Shown here in pieces: positions 23,422 through 32,072 of a stretch of 64,000 nt of DNA. The notes below the pieces were generated by a model. That model worked only from the letters and a program-made list of their open reading frames with translations. It was not told the DNA's origin and searched no databases. Position numbers and translations under genes: made by a program. The DNA comes from Burkholderia pyrrocinia (GTDB lineage: Bacteria > Pseudomonadota > Gammaproteobacteria > Burkholderiales > Burkholderiaceae). Numbering within the stretch: position 1 is the first letter of the stretch; every line of letters starts with the position of its first letter. The DNA lies in the NCBI RefSeq assembly GCF_003330765.1, contig NZ_CP024902.1, positions 1,798,001 to 1,862,000 of the forward strand, given 5' to 3'.

Positions 23422-23587
23422 CGACGCCCGATGCGGGTGACCTGCGCGACCCGCCACTAAAGAAAACAAAAAATTGTCGGGCGCCGTGTCGATTTCCGTC
23501 GGGTTCGTCCGTCGTAGCATCGGAGGCGTGCGCATCGCGCGTCCGTCCCGTTCTCCGATACGACAACCGACTGAAGGAGCGACACCC

Positions 23588-24061
23588 ATGTCCACGTCCG
23601 TCAAACCGATCCCGGAAGGGATGCGCACGCTGACGCCGCACCTGATCTGCGCCGGTGCAGTTGCAGCCATCGACTTCTACAAGCGCGCATTCAATGCGAG
23701 CGAACAGTTTCGTCTGGCGATGCCTGATGGCAGGCTCGCGCATGCGTGCCTCGTGATTGGCGATTCGACACTGATGCTGGTGGATGAAATGCCCGAGCAC
23801 GGCGCGCTCGGGCCGAAGGCGCTGAAAGGCACGGCGGTCTGTCTGCACCTGTACGTGCCGGACACCGATGCGGCGATCGCGAAGGCTGTCGCGGCCGGCG
23901 CGACGGTCACGATACCGGCCGCCGACATGTTCTGGGGCGATCGCTACGGACAGGTCGAGGATCCGTTCGGGCATCGCTGGTCGCTCGCGACGCATCAGCG
24001 CGACCTGACGCCCGAGCAGATCGCGGAGGCGATGAGCAGCGCGCCGCCGTGCGGGAGCTGA
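23588..24061 (+). CDS. VOC family (glyoxalase-fold, PhnB-like) protein
   Basis: 157 residues from an ATG behind GAAGGAG at 23574. It has the glyoxalase/bleomycin resistance fold of the PhnB-like type: MRTLTPHLICAGAVAAIDFYKRAFNASE at the start, GRLAHACLVIGDSTLMLVDEM, VCLHLYVPDTDAAIAKAVAAGATVTIP, and WGDRYGQVEDPFGHRWSLATH with Glu and His that could bind a metal. Substrate unknown. Members are used in antibiotic binding, isomerisation or as orphan metalloenzymes. It stands alone. Confidence 0.88.
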   Translation: MSTSVKPIPEGMRTLTPHLICAGAVAAIDFYKRAFNASEQFRLAMPDGRLAHACLVIGDSTLMLVDEMPEHGALGPKALKGTAVCLHLYVPDTDAAIAKAVAAGATVTIPAADMFWGDRYGQVEDPFGHRWSLATHQRDLTPEQIAEAMSSAPPCGS

Positions 24062-24127
24062 CGCAGCCGCGCAACCGTAGTTGAACGGCAGGGCGGCGGC
24101 AAGCGCATGTGCCTGGTTCGCCCGCGG

Positions 24128-24322
24128 TTACGCGCCGGCCGCCTTGTCGCGCTGCTTGTTCTCGTACATCCGGTGATCGGCCGATGCGAGCAGGTCGCTG
24201 TCGCGCAGCGCGCCGGTCAGCGTATCGGCGAATGCCCTGAGCGAGCGTCGCCAAGTCACAAGGCTGGCGACGGGCACTTTCGGCGCTGTCTGGATCGATA
24301 CAGATGCGGTGACAAGCGTGCA
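24128..24322 (-). pseudogene. Remnant of a GGDEF (diguanylate cyclase) C-terminus
   Basis: Read leftwards, about 63 codons from TLVTASVSIQTAPKVP to DLLASADHRMYENKQRDKAAGA look like the end of a GGDEF domain, where VTASxG and a late LLxxADxxMYxAK are typical. The GGDEF motif itself and everything upstream are missing, and the start region is foreign. It is a leftover, not a working cyclase. Confidence 0.6.
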
Positions 24323-24434
24323 CCATGGGCCTGCGTTTCGTTCCGATGTGGAATCGGATGCGCGATGCCTCAAGGTGCTCGGCGCGGTGCCGTAAACAGG
24401 ACGAGTCCAATCGTTCATCGCATCCCATCGCACC

Positions 24435-24662
24435 ATGGTTCGAATTCTGTACGCGGGTTATCTCGCGTTTGCGCTGTATCTTCTTTACCCGATGGTTCAG
24501 AACACGCTGGCATTCAGCACGGATTGCGTGCGCAGCGCGCTGCCGGGCGGCGCCCAGGGCTTGTCGACGTCTTCGGCAAGCGGCGTGGACGGGCACGCGA
24601 ACCGCTGTGCGCCGACCACGCAGGTCGGTGCCGCGACTGGACGGATGCCTGAAATCCATTGA
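24435..24662 (+). CDS. Small hypothetical protein with N-terminal membrane helix
   Basis: 75 residues, MVRILYAGYLAFALYLLYPMVQNTLAF..., with a hydrophobic helix at residues 3-26 and a polar Ser/Gly/Ala-rich tail with two Cys. The ribosome binding site is poor and the gene sits between a pseudogene and a non-coding stretch, so it may not be expressed. No family is recognised. Confidence 0.4.
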   Translation: MVRILYAGYLAFALYLLYPMVQNTLAFSTDCVRSALPGGAQGLSTSSASGVDGHANRCAPTTQVGAATGRMPEIH

Positions 24663-24821
24663 GCGCGGCGGACCGTCGCGCGTGTCGTTCGATGCGAGAG
24701 ACGGCGTGCTGGCCATTCGGCCGAATTGAACCTCGCGCCACGCTCGCCGATCATCTGCAACGCGGCGGATCGAATGCGAGGTGTCGAGAGCCGGGTGAAA
24801 GCGTGCGACGTGCGACGTGCG

Positions 24822-25445
24822 TCAGTAGCTGGAGCGGTACGGCGCGCCCTGGTCGAAGCGGCTTTGCCAGTGCGTGAGGTAGCGCGACGCGAGTTGCGGA
24901 TTGTTCCACACCACGACGACGTTCTCGGAATTGCGGCTGGCCGCCGACGCGCTGTAGTTGAACGAACCCGTTTCGACGTGCTCGGCATCGATCACGAGGT
25001 ACTTGTCGTGATGGATCGCATAGGCATCGATCGTGCGTGTCGGGATGCCGGCGTTGACGAGCAGGTTCAGCGCCTGCTTGCTGCTCTTTGCGCGGTTGCC
25101 TTTGTCGTCGACGACCACGGCAACATTGACGCCGCGCCGCTTTGCGGCGAGCAGTGCGCGCGTGACGGGCGGCGACGTGAACGAATAGGCGGCGACGCGG
25201 ATCGAGCTGCGCGCGGCGCCGATCGCTTTCAGCACGAGCGCCTCGGCGCCGCCGTCGGGCGAGAACGCCGATTCGACAACCTGTGTCGCGGGTGCTTCGT
25301 GGGTGGGCGCCGGCAGCCATCGCGACACGAAGTCGATCGCCTGCTGGAGCAGCGATTCACTTTGCGTCTTGCCGAAGGCGGCGAACGGTGTGGCGAGCAG
25401 GGAAGCGGCGAGACAGGCGGCGGCGAGGCGATTGCGCGACAACAT
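24822..25445 (-). CDS. Phospholipase D family protein (Nuc-like nuclease), exported
   Basis: 207 residues from an ATG at 25445 that starts a clear signal peptide (MLSRNRLAAACLAASLLATPFAAFG). One HKD motif is present: His146-x-Lys148-x4-Asp153 in HHDKYLVID, followed by GSFNYSASA. A single HKD motif and this length match the Nuc/BfiI type of PLD enzymes, which act as dimers and cut DNA or RNA in the periplasm. The residues around VVVDDKGNR also fit. It stands alone, read leftwards. Confidence 0.87.
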   Translation of the reverse strand: MLSRNRLAAACLAASLLATPFAAFGKTQSESLLQQAIDFVSRWLPAPTHEAPATQVVESAFSPDGGAEALVLKAIGAARSSIRVAAYSFTSPPVTRALLAAKRRGVNVAVVVDDKGNRAKSSKQALNLLVNAGIPTRTIDAYAIHHDKYLVIDAEHVETGSFNYSASAASRNSENVVVVWNNPQLASRYLTHWQSRFDQGAPYRSSY

Positions 25446-25774
25446 CTTGGACAGCGAATAATTTCGAGACAGCGGGCCGTGAGTGTAACGCAGACGTGGC
25501 GGCCCGGTCACGTGCGGATGCGAAGGGATTGCCTGCGCGATGATCGGCGGTGGCGGAGGCGATGACGCAAAGTTGCGTTGCGCGGCATCTGAGTGTGCGA
25601 GCAGGTCGATCGGTGGATCTTGCTGACGACGGTATGCGATTGCGCATGCTGATGCGGAATATCGGTGTGCCAGCAATGCACGAGCGCAGTCGGGCGTGCT
25701 CGGTGGGCCCGTGATAGAGAGGAGCGTGCAAAAAACGGCGCGTGTGCGTCAGCCGGCCATGCACGCGCCGCGCG
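25446..25774. other. Intergenic stretch without a visible gene
   Basis: Lies upstream of the PLD-family gene and downstream of the HxlR gene, both read leftwards. Open frames here are shadows or upstream extensions without start signals. It probably contains the PLD gene promoter. Confidence 0.5.
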
Positions 25775-26263
25775 TCATTCCTTGACCGCAGGCGCTCCGG
25801 CTTCATCGAGCGCGATCCATCCGGGCCCGGGCTCCGGCTGCACGTCGCGTGCGTCGAGCGGTTCGCCGCAGGCCGAGCACACGGTCACCGCGTGCATCAA
25901 CTGGCCGCAGGTACGGTGGCGCAATTGCAGCGGCGGCCCCTGGCCGTCATCCTTCCAGCGGTCGCCCCACGCCATCAGCGCGAGGAGGGCCGGGTAGAGG
26001 TCGAGGCCCTTTTCCGTCAGCCGGTATTCGAAGCGCGGCGGGCGCTCCTGATACGCGCGCTTGACCAGCACACCTTCGTCGACGAGCCGCGCAAGCCGCT
26101 CGGCCAGGACATGACGCGTGAGGCCGAGCTGGGCCTGGAACGCGTCGAAGCGGCGGCAGCCGAGGAACGCGTTGCGGAGGATCAGCATGGTCCAGCGATC
26201 GCCGAGTACGGCGAGCGTGCGTGCAACCGAACAGTTCAGCGTGCCGATGTCATCCCATTTCAT
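25775..26263 (-). CDS. HxlR family winged-helix regulator
   Basis: 162 residues from the ATG at 26263. The N-terminus has the family pattern NCSVARTLAVLGDRWTMLILRNAFLGCRRFDAFQ, followed by LGLTRHVLAERLARLVDEGVLVKRAYQERPPRFEYRLTEKG with the wing. Cys10 lies where redox-sensing members have theirs. The extra C-terminal part has CGQ and VCSACGEPL, a possible metal site. It is divergent from a thioesterase gene, and two inverted repeats lie between them, so it likely controls that gene and itself. Confidence 0.9.
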   Translation of the reverse strand: MKWDDIGTLNCSVARTLAVLGDRWTMLILRNAFLGCRRFDAFQAQLGLTRHVLAERLARLVDEGVLVKRAYQERPPRFEYRLTEKGLDLYPALLALMAWGDRWKDDGQGPPLQLRHRTCGQLMHAVTVCSACGEPLDARDVQPEPGPGWIALDEAGAPAVKE

Positions 26264-26342
26264 CGTCGTGTCTCTTGGGCGGTTCAGCGAAATAGCGGGT
26301 TCGATTATAGAACCCGCCTTCGGTTGCGGCGGGCGCGGCTGC

Positions 26343-26392
26343 ATTGACAACGGCCGGCATCGTTGTCAATAATAAGTTCCAATTTAGAACTT
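26343..26392. promoter_or_regulatory. Two inverted repeats between HxlR and thioesterase genes
   Basis: Repeat one: ATTGACAACG (26343-26352) with CGTTGTCAAT (26361-26370), 10-bp perfect arms. Repeat two: AAGTTC (26374-26379) with GAACTT (26387-26392). Both lie in the shared divergent promoter region and are good operator candidates for the HxlR regulator. TTGTCA in the first could be a -35 element for the thioesterase gene. Confidence 0.65.
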
Positions 26393-26431
26393 ACTCGCGC
26401 GGCGACGCGCTTTCAACCCGGAGACAACCCG

Positions 26432-26869
26432 ATGAATCCGCTTTCCCTGTCTGGCCTCGATCTGCTGCGCGCCGCAGCGGCGGGCGATGTGCCGCTCGCA
26501 TCGATTTCCGAGACGATCCCGATGCGTCCGCTGGACGTCGAGCTCGGCTATGTGAAGTTTTCGGCGCGTGCGGATGGCCGGCACCTGAATCCGCTCGGCG
26601 GCGTGCACGGCGGGTTCGCCGCGACGGTGCTCGATTCGGTCACGGGTTGCGCGGTGCATTCGATGCTCGACGCGGGCATCGGCTATGGCACGGTCGATCT
26701 GCATGTGAAGATGCTGCGGCCCGTGCCGCGCGACGTCGATCTGATCGCGGAAGGGCGCGTGATTCACCTGTCGCGTTCGCTGGGCGTGGCGGAGGGCACG
26801 CTGAAGACGCCGGACGACAAGATCGTCGCGCATGCGTCGGCGACCTGCTTCATTCAGCGGCCGCAGTAA
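26432..26869 (+). CDS. PaaI family hotdog-fold thioesterase
   Basis: 145 residues from an ATG behind CCGGAGAC. Signature of the PaaI group: LNPLGGVHGGFAATVLDSVTGCAVHSML, where GGVHGG and Asp form the active site, then GYGTVDLHVKMLRPVP and AEGTLKTPDDKIVAHASATCFI. It should hydrolyse acyl-CoA thioesters in the cytoplasm. It lies divergent from an HxlR regulator and is probably its target. The following aldo-keto reductase gene has the same direction, 147 bases downstream. Confidence 0.9.
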   Translation: MNPLSLSGLDLLRAAAAGDVPLASISETIPMRPLDVELGYVKFSARADGRHLNPLGGVHGGFAATVLDSVTGCAVHSMLDAGIGYGTVDLHVKMLRPVPRDVDLIAEGRVIHLSRSLGVAEGTLKTPDDKIVAHASATCFIQRPQ

Positions 26870-27016
26870 CGGAAGGCGGCAAGGCTGTCGTCCGCGCCGG
26901 CGCTTGAACAGTCATGGCGGCGCCGAAGGCCGCCCGTAAGCGTACGCAGCGCGCGTCTGAAGCGGATGCTTCAATGTGATAGCGTTCCTGCTTTCCACCG
27001 ACGCGACAGGAACAGC

Positions 27017-28069
27017 ATGGAATACCGCACACTCGGCGATTCGGGCATCGAGGTCAGCCTGGTCGGTCTCGGCACGATGACGTGGGGCGAGCAGAATTCG
27101 GAGCGCGACGCGCACGAGCAGATCGACTACGCGATCGGGCAGGGCGTGACGTTGATCGATGCCGCGGAGATGTATCCGGTGCCGCCGAAGCCCGACACGC
27201 AGGGGCGCACCGAGCAGTACATCGGCACCTGGCTCGCGCAGCATCGCGCGCAGCGCGACCGCATCGTGCTCGCAACGAAGATCGCGGGGCCGGCGCGGCA
27301 GCCGCACAATCCGCGCCATATTCGCGGCGCGGGCAACCAGTTCGACCGCAAGAACCTGACCGAGGCACTCGACGGCAGTCTCAAGCGCCTGCAGACCGAC
27401 TATGTCGATCTCTACCAGTTGCACTGGCCCGATCGCAGCACGACGACGTTTGGCCGTCCCGCCTATCCGTGGGTCGACGACGCGTATACGGTGCCGATCG
27501 AGGAAACGCTCGGCGTGCTCGCGGAATTCGTGAAAGCCGGCAAGGTGCGCGCGATCGGCGTGTCGAACGAAACGCCATGGGGCGTCGCGCAGTTCCTGTG
27601 CGCGGCCGAGCAGTCCGGGCTGCCGCGCATCGCGAGCATCCAGAATCCGTACAGCCTGCTGAACCGCACGTTCGAGAACGGGCTGTCGGAATTCACGCAT
27701 CGCGACGGTGTCGGCCTGCTCGCGTATTCGCCGCTCGCGTTCGGCTGGCTGTCCGGCAAGTACGAGAACGGCGCGCGTCCGGCCGGCGCGCGCATTACGC
27801 TGTTCGAGCGCTTCCAGCGCTACAGCAAGCCGCAGGCCGTCGAGGCGACGTCGCGTTACGTCTCGCTCGCGCAGCGTCACGGGCTGTCGCCCGCGCAGCT
27901 CGCGCTGGCGTTCGTCAACAGCCGGCCATTCGTGCGCAGTAACCTGGTCGGTGCGACGTCGCTCGAGCAATTGAAGGAGAACATCGGCAGCATCGACGTG
28001 AAGCTGTCCGACGAGATCCTCGCCGAGATCGACGCGCTGCACGAACTGCAGCCGAACCCGGCGCCGTAA
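27017..28069 (+). CDS. tas: NADP(H)-dependent aldo-keto reductase, Tas-like
   Basis: 350 residues from an ATG behind ACAGGAAC. The N-terminus MEYRTLGDSGIEVSLVGLGTMTWGEQNSERDAHEQIDYA and the following LIDAAEMYPVPPKPDTQGRTEQYIGTWL are close to E. coli Tas. Catalytic tetrad: Asp and Tyr in DAAEMY, Lys in VLATKIAG, His in YQLHWPDR. It reduces aldehydes and ketones with NADPH in the cytoplasm; the natural substrate is not known. Full length for the family. Confidence 0.92.
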   Translation: MEYRTLGDSGIEVSLVGLGTMTWGEQNSERDAHEQIDYAIGQGVTLIDAAEMYPVPPKPDTQGRTEQYIGTWLAQHRAQRDRIVLATKIAGPARQPHNPRHIRGAGNQFDRKNLTEALDGSLKRLQTDYVDLYQLHWPDRSTTTFGRPAYPWVDDAYTVPIEETLGVLAEFVKAGKVRAIGVSNETPWGVAQFLCAAEQSGLPRIASIQNPYSLLNRTFENGLSEFTHRDGVGLLAYSPLAFGWLSGKYENGARPAGARITLFERFQRYSKPQAVEATSRYVSLAQRHGLSPAQLALAFVNSRPFVRSNLVGATSLEQLKENIGSIDVKLSDEILAEIDALHELQPNPAP

Positions 28070-28146
28070 ACGGCGTGCGGCCTGCGCGGCAGCGATGCCG
28101 CGACGGGCCGCGTCGGCGGCGCATGGCTGCGCCGTCGTTGGTTTCG

Positions 28147-29433
28147 TTACCGCATCTTGAGCCGTGTGCGAGCAACGAACAGCGCGGCGAGGCTCAGCAG
28201 CGCGCAGCCCATCAGATAGAGTGCCGGCGACAGCCGGTTGCCGGTCGTGCTGATCAGCCAGGTGATGACGAACGGCGCGAAGCCGCCGAACAGCGTGACG
28301 CCCGTGTTGTAGCTGACCGCGAGCCCCGTTGCGCGCGTCTGCGACGGGAACAGCTCGGCCATCAGTGCCGGCAGCGCGCCGCAGTACATTGCCTTCAGCG
28401 CACCGATCCAGACCAGTGCGGCGAGCATCGTCGCGAACGACGCGTGGCGCGTGAGCCACGCGAACGTCGGCAACACGGTGACGAGCATCAGGACGGCCGC
28501 GACCGCCATCATGCGGATCCGCCCGGTGCGATCGGACAGATGGCCGACGACCGGCGTGGCGAGCGTCAGCACGAAGCCGGTCGCGAGCGTCGCCGCGAAG
28601 CCCGTCGACGCGGGCAGCCCGAGCTGCTTGATCGCATAGGTCGGCATGTACAGCACCATGTAGTTGATCGCGGTCGAGATCACCAGCGCGCCGATCGACA
28701 GCAGCAGCCGCAACTTCTGGTCCGCGAACAGCTCGCGCACGGGCGCTTCGGAGCGTGCCTGCGTCTTGAACTCGACGCCTTCGTCGACGTAGCGTCGGAT
28801 GTACAGGCCGATCGGGCCGATCGCGAGACCGAACAGGAACGGCACGCGCCAGCCCCAGCTTTCGAGTTGCGCGGGTGTCAGCGTGGTCGTCAGCAGTGCG
28901 CCGAAGCCCGACGCGAGCAGCGTCGCGAGGCCCTGGCTCGCGAACTGCCAGCTCGACATGAAGCCGCGCCGCTGCGGTGCGTGCTCGACGAGGAACGCGG
29001 TCGAACTCGCGAATTCGCCGCCCGCGGAAAAGCCCTGCATCAGCCGCGACAGCATGATCCCGAGCGGCGCGAGCATGCCGATCGATGCGTAGGTCGGCAT
29101 CAGCGCGATCAGCAGCGTGCCGACCATCATCATCGCGATCGACAGCAGCAGCGACGCCTTGCGGCCCGAGCGGTCCGCGTACGCGCCGAGCACGAAACCG
29201 CCGATCGGCCGGATCAGGTAGGACAGCCCGAACGTGCCGAGTGTCAGCATCAGCGACGTCGCTTCGCTCGACGCGGGGAAGAACAGCTTGGCGATCGTCA
29301 CCGCGAAGAAGCCGTAGACGATCAGGTCGAACCATTCGAGCGCGTTGCCGATCGACGCCGCGAAGATGATGCGCCGGATCTTCGCGGCGCTGGGGCGGGC
29401 GGCTTCCTGCGAGGTCAGGGTGGTCGTATTCAT
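28147..29433 (-). CDS. MFS transporter, metabolite:H+ symporter (MHS) family
   Basis: 428 residues, 12 transmembrane helices. The start MNTTTLTSQEAARPSAAKIRRIIFAASIGNALEWFDLIVYG has the family's ALEWFD motif, followed by YLIRPIGGFVLGAYADRSGRK and RLMQGFSAGGEF. Such symporters bring organic acids or amino acid derivatives into the cell with protons. It is 35 bases downstream of an M20 peptidase gene on the same strand, so it probably imports the peptide or acylated amino acid on which that enzyme acts. A LysR gene divergent to both may regulate them. Confidence 0.9.
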   Translation of the reverse strand: MNTTTLTSQEAARPSAAKIRRIIFAASIGNALEWFDLIVYGFFAVTIAKLFFPASSEATSLMLTLGTFGLSYLIRPIGGFVLGAYADRSGRKASLLLSIAMMMVGTLLIALMPTYASIGMLAPLGIMLSRLMQGFSAGGEFASSTAFLVEHAPQRRGFMSSWQFASQGLATLLASGFGALLTTTLTPAQLESWGWRVPFLFGLAIGPIGLYIRRYVDEGVEFKTQARSEAPVRELFADQKLRLLLSIGALVISTAINYMVLYMPTYAIKQLGLPASTGFAATLATGFVLTLATPVVGHLSDRTGRIRMMAVAAVLMLVTVLPTFAWLTRHASFATMLAALVWIGALKAMYCGALPALMAELFPSQTRATGLAVSYNTGVTLFGGFAPFVITWLISTTGNRLSPALYLMGCALLSLAALFVARTRLKMR

Positions 29434-29468
29434 CGTGTGTGTGCAGGTCCCGTGAAAGGGGCGAAGCG

Positions 29469-30890
29469 TTACAGGGCGGCGTCGGCCGCGGCGGGCGCCG
29501 CGCGGCGAACGGGTGGCGCGTCGTCGCCGAGATCCCAGAAGAGGCCGGCCATCATCTGCAGCCCCTCGCTGACGACGCTCGCGAGCAGGTGCTCGTCGGG
29601 TGCGTGCTGCGAGCATGCCGGGTACGAGTGCGGCACCCAGAGCGTCGGCAGCCCGAGCGTGTCGGCGAACACTTCGTTCGGCAGCGTGCCGCCGAGATTC
29701 GGCAGGATCGCGGGCTTCTTGCCGGTGGTTCGAGCAAGCGACGCGACGGCCCAGCGGACCCACGGATCGTCCGGCGGCACGCGCGTCGCCGGTGCGCCGC
29801 GTTCGACGTCGATCTCGATGTCGCCGAAGCCGTGCGCGTCGAGGTGCGCGCGCAGGTGCGCATGCAGCGCTTCCCAGTCGGTGCCGACGACGAAGCGCAA
29901 CTGGCAGTGTGCATACGCGACGGGCGGGATCGCATTGACGGGGTGCTCGGGATTGCCGGCCTTGAACGCGAGGATCTCGAACGTGTTCCAGCCGAACACG
30001 CGCTCGGCCGCGGAGAGGCCGGGCTCGCCCCAGTCGGCGTCGAGCGCCGGATCGCCGGGGCCGCCGCCGACGGACAGGTCGGCGAGTGCGTCGCGCACGG
30101 CAGCCGGGATCGGCGGCGGGCGCAGCCCCGCGACGCGAATCGCGCCGCGCGCGTCGACGAGGCTCGCGAGCGCATGCGCGAGCACGATCGCCGGATTGCG
30201 CAACAGCCCGCCCCAGTTACCTGAGTGATGCGCGCCGTCGCGGGCGCGCAGGCTCAGCCTGAAGTTGACCGAGCCGCGCGAGCCGAGGAACACGGTCGGG
30301 CGCGCGGCGGCGATGCGCGGGCCGTCGGACGCGATCAGCACGTCGGCCGCGAGCGCATCGCGCTCCTGGCGGCACAGCGCGTCGAGACCCGGCGACCCCG
30401 TTTCCTCGCCCATCTCGATCAGCAGCTTCGCATTGAAGCCGAGCCGGCCGCCGCGCGCATCGAGCACGCTCGCCAGCGCAGCCAGGTTGATCGTGTGCTG
30501 GCCCTTGTTGTCGGCGCTGCCGCGGCCGTACCAGCGATCGCCGTCGGCCGTCAGCGTCCATGGCGACAGCGGCGCGCGCCACTGCGCGTCGTAGCCGCGC
30601 ACGACGTCGCCGTGGCCGTAGATCAGCACGGTCGGCAGCGCGTCGTCTTCGTGGCGCGACGCAAGCAGGAACGGGCCGCCGCCGTCGACGGGGTTGTCGA
30701 CGATCCGCGACGTGAAGCCGAGGGCTGCGGCCTCGGGCGCGATCTCGTCGGTCAGGTACGCGCGCAGCGCGGCACCGCTGTCGCTTTCCTGGCTTTCGGT
30801 GCGCAGGCCGACGCGGCGGCTCAGGGTCGTGAAGAACGCACCGGATTCGAACTGGTTCAGCGCGTGCTGGATGGCGGCGGTACGGCTCAA
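29469..30890 (-). CDS. M20 family metallopeptidase / amidohydrolase
   Basis: 473 residues. The zinc site is complete: His93 and Asp95 in YGHGDV, Asp127 in GRGSADNKGQ, Glu162/Glu163 in EMGEETGSPG, and a C-terminal His in PHSYPACSQHAPDEH. A dimerisation domain is inserted between residues ~205 and 340. It should hydrolyse a small peptide or N-acyl amino acid in the cytoplasm. First gene of a leftward operon with an MHS transporter, and divergent from a LysR gene that starts 165 bases away. Confidence 0.9.
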   Translation of the reverse strand: MSRTAAIQHALNQFESGAFFTTLSRRVGLRTESQESDSGAALRAYLTDEIAPEAAALGFTSRIVDNPVDGGGPFLLASRHEDDALPTVLIYGHGDVVRGYDAQWRAPLSPWTLTADGDRWYGRGSADNKGQHTINLAALASVLDARGGRLGFNAKLLIEMGEETGSPGLDALCRQERDALAADVLIASDGPRIAAARPTVFLGSRGSVNFRLSLRARDGAHHSGNWGGLLRNPAIVLAHALASLVDARGAIRVAGLRPPPIPAAVRDALADLSVGGGPGDPALDADWGEPGLSAAERVFGWNTFEILAFKAGNPEHPVNAIPPVAYAHCQLRFVVGTDWEALHAHLRAHLDAHGFGDIEIDVERGAPATRVPPDDPWVRWAVASLARTTGKKPAILPNLGGTLPNEVFADTLGLPTLWVPHSYPACSQHAPDEHLLASVVSEGLQMMAGLFWDLGDDAPPVRRAAPAAADAAL

Positions 30891-31055
30891 GTCGTGTCTC
30901 CTCTGTCGGGTTCGCTACGCGCGCGGACCGCACGTGCAGCGTGAAGTGCGATCGATTCTAGAAAGCCGTTTTTTTTGTCACAATGATCGAATTTCGAACC
31001 TTTCTTTGCCGAAAAGGCAAAGCAGCGTGGCCGGGAGCGGCGCGGAGACAGAACG

Positions 31056-32009
31056 ATGGCGGCTTTCCTGCATGGCCTGGCGTTGCGGTATTTCGTCGAA
31101 GTGGCGCGCACCGGCTCGATCAGCGATGCGTCCACGCGGCTGCACGTGGCCGTGTCGGCGATCAGCCGCCAGATCGCGAAGCTCGAAAGCGAGCTCGGCG
31201 CGCCGCTGTTCGAGCGCCGGCCGCGCGGGATGGCGCTGTCGGAGGCCGGCGAACGGCTGCTGGCGTTCGCGCAGCGCAGCCTGCTGGAGGCCGAGCACGT
31301 GATGAAGGACATCGGCGGGCTCGACGCACTGCACGGCAGCCTGCTGAAGATCGCGTGCTCGGAAGGGTTCGCGATCGATTTCCTGCCCGGCGCGCTCGCG
31401 CGCTTCAAGGCGCGCCACCCGGGCGTGGATTTCTCCGTGTGGGTCGTGTCGCCGGCGGACGCGACGCGGCGCGTGCGCGACGGCGATGCGGACATCGCAT
31501 TGACTTTCAGCCTTGCGCCGGAGAAGGGCGTGCGCGTCGAGCACACCGAGCGCGCGCCGATCTTCGCGCTGGTGCGGCACGACCATCCGCTCGCGACGCG
31601 CGACGCGGTGTCGCTCGCCGATGTCGCGCGTCACCCGCACGTGCTGCCCGAGGCGGGCACGACGGTGCGCCAGCTGATCGACATCGCGTGCGCGCTCGAC
31701 GGGCTGCTGCTCGAGCCCGAACTGACGAGCAACAACACGGCGGCGATGTACGGCTACGCGCGGCGCACGGGCGCGGTGATGTTCACGGGACTGCTGTCGG
31801 TGCGCGACCGCTGCGACGCGGACGGCTTTGTCGTCGTGCCCGTGACGAACCCGCAGCTTCGCGAGCGCAGCATCCAGGTGCAGACGATGGCGGGGCGAGA
31901 TCTGCCCGCGTCGGTACGGGCGTTTCGCGACCATCTGATCGACGCGATGCAGGTCGCATCGTTGCCGCCGGCCGCCGCGCGCGGCCCGAGACGCCGGCCC
32001 GTGAGATAA
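31056..32009 (+). CDS. LysR family transcriptional regulator
   Basis: 317 residues. The N-terminal winged helix is clear: LRYFVEVARTGSISDASTRLHVAVSAISRQIAKLESELGAPLFERRPRGMALSEAGERLL, followed by a periplasmic-binding-like effector domain (residues ~95-300). It is divergent from the M20 peptidase and MHS transporter operon and likely controls it, as is usual for LysR genes. The ATG at 31056 follows a GGAGACAG site; another in-frame start upstream is not needed. Confidence 0.92.
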   Translation: MAAFLHGLALRYFVEVARTGSISDASTRLHVAVSAISRQIAKLESELGAPLFERRPRGMALSEAGERLLAFAQRSLLEAEHVMKDIGGLDALHGSLLKIACSEGFAIDFLPGALARFKARHPGVDFSVWVVSPADATRRVRDGDADIALTFSLAPEKGVRVEHTERAPIFALVRHDHPLATRDAVSLADVARHPHVLPEAGTTVRQLIDIACALDGLLLEPELTSNNTAAMYGYARRTGAVMFTGLLSVRDRCDADGFVVVPVTNPQLRERSIQVQTMAGRDLPASVRAFRDHLIDAMQVASLPPAAARGPRRRPVR

Positions 32010-32072
32010 TCGTCAATCCGCCTTCCACGCCCATACGGCTCACCGAGCCGCATCGCCCCTGTTCGACGCAAA

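Noticed and set aside
26912..29335. A very long (807-codon) open frame on the minus strand
   Set aside because: It crosses the tas-like and MFS genes in other frames, is mostly Arg, Ala and Asp, and has no ribosome binding site. It is a shadow of GC-rich codon use.
28075..30228. A 717-codon open frame on the plus strand
   Set aside because: Antisense to the MFS and M20 genes, which have full domain signatures. Composition is typical of a shadow frame.
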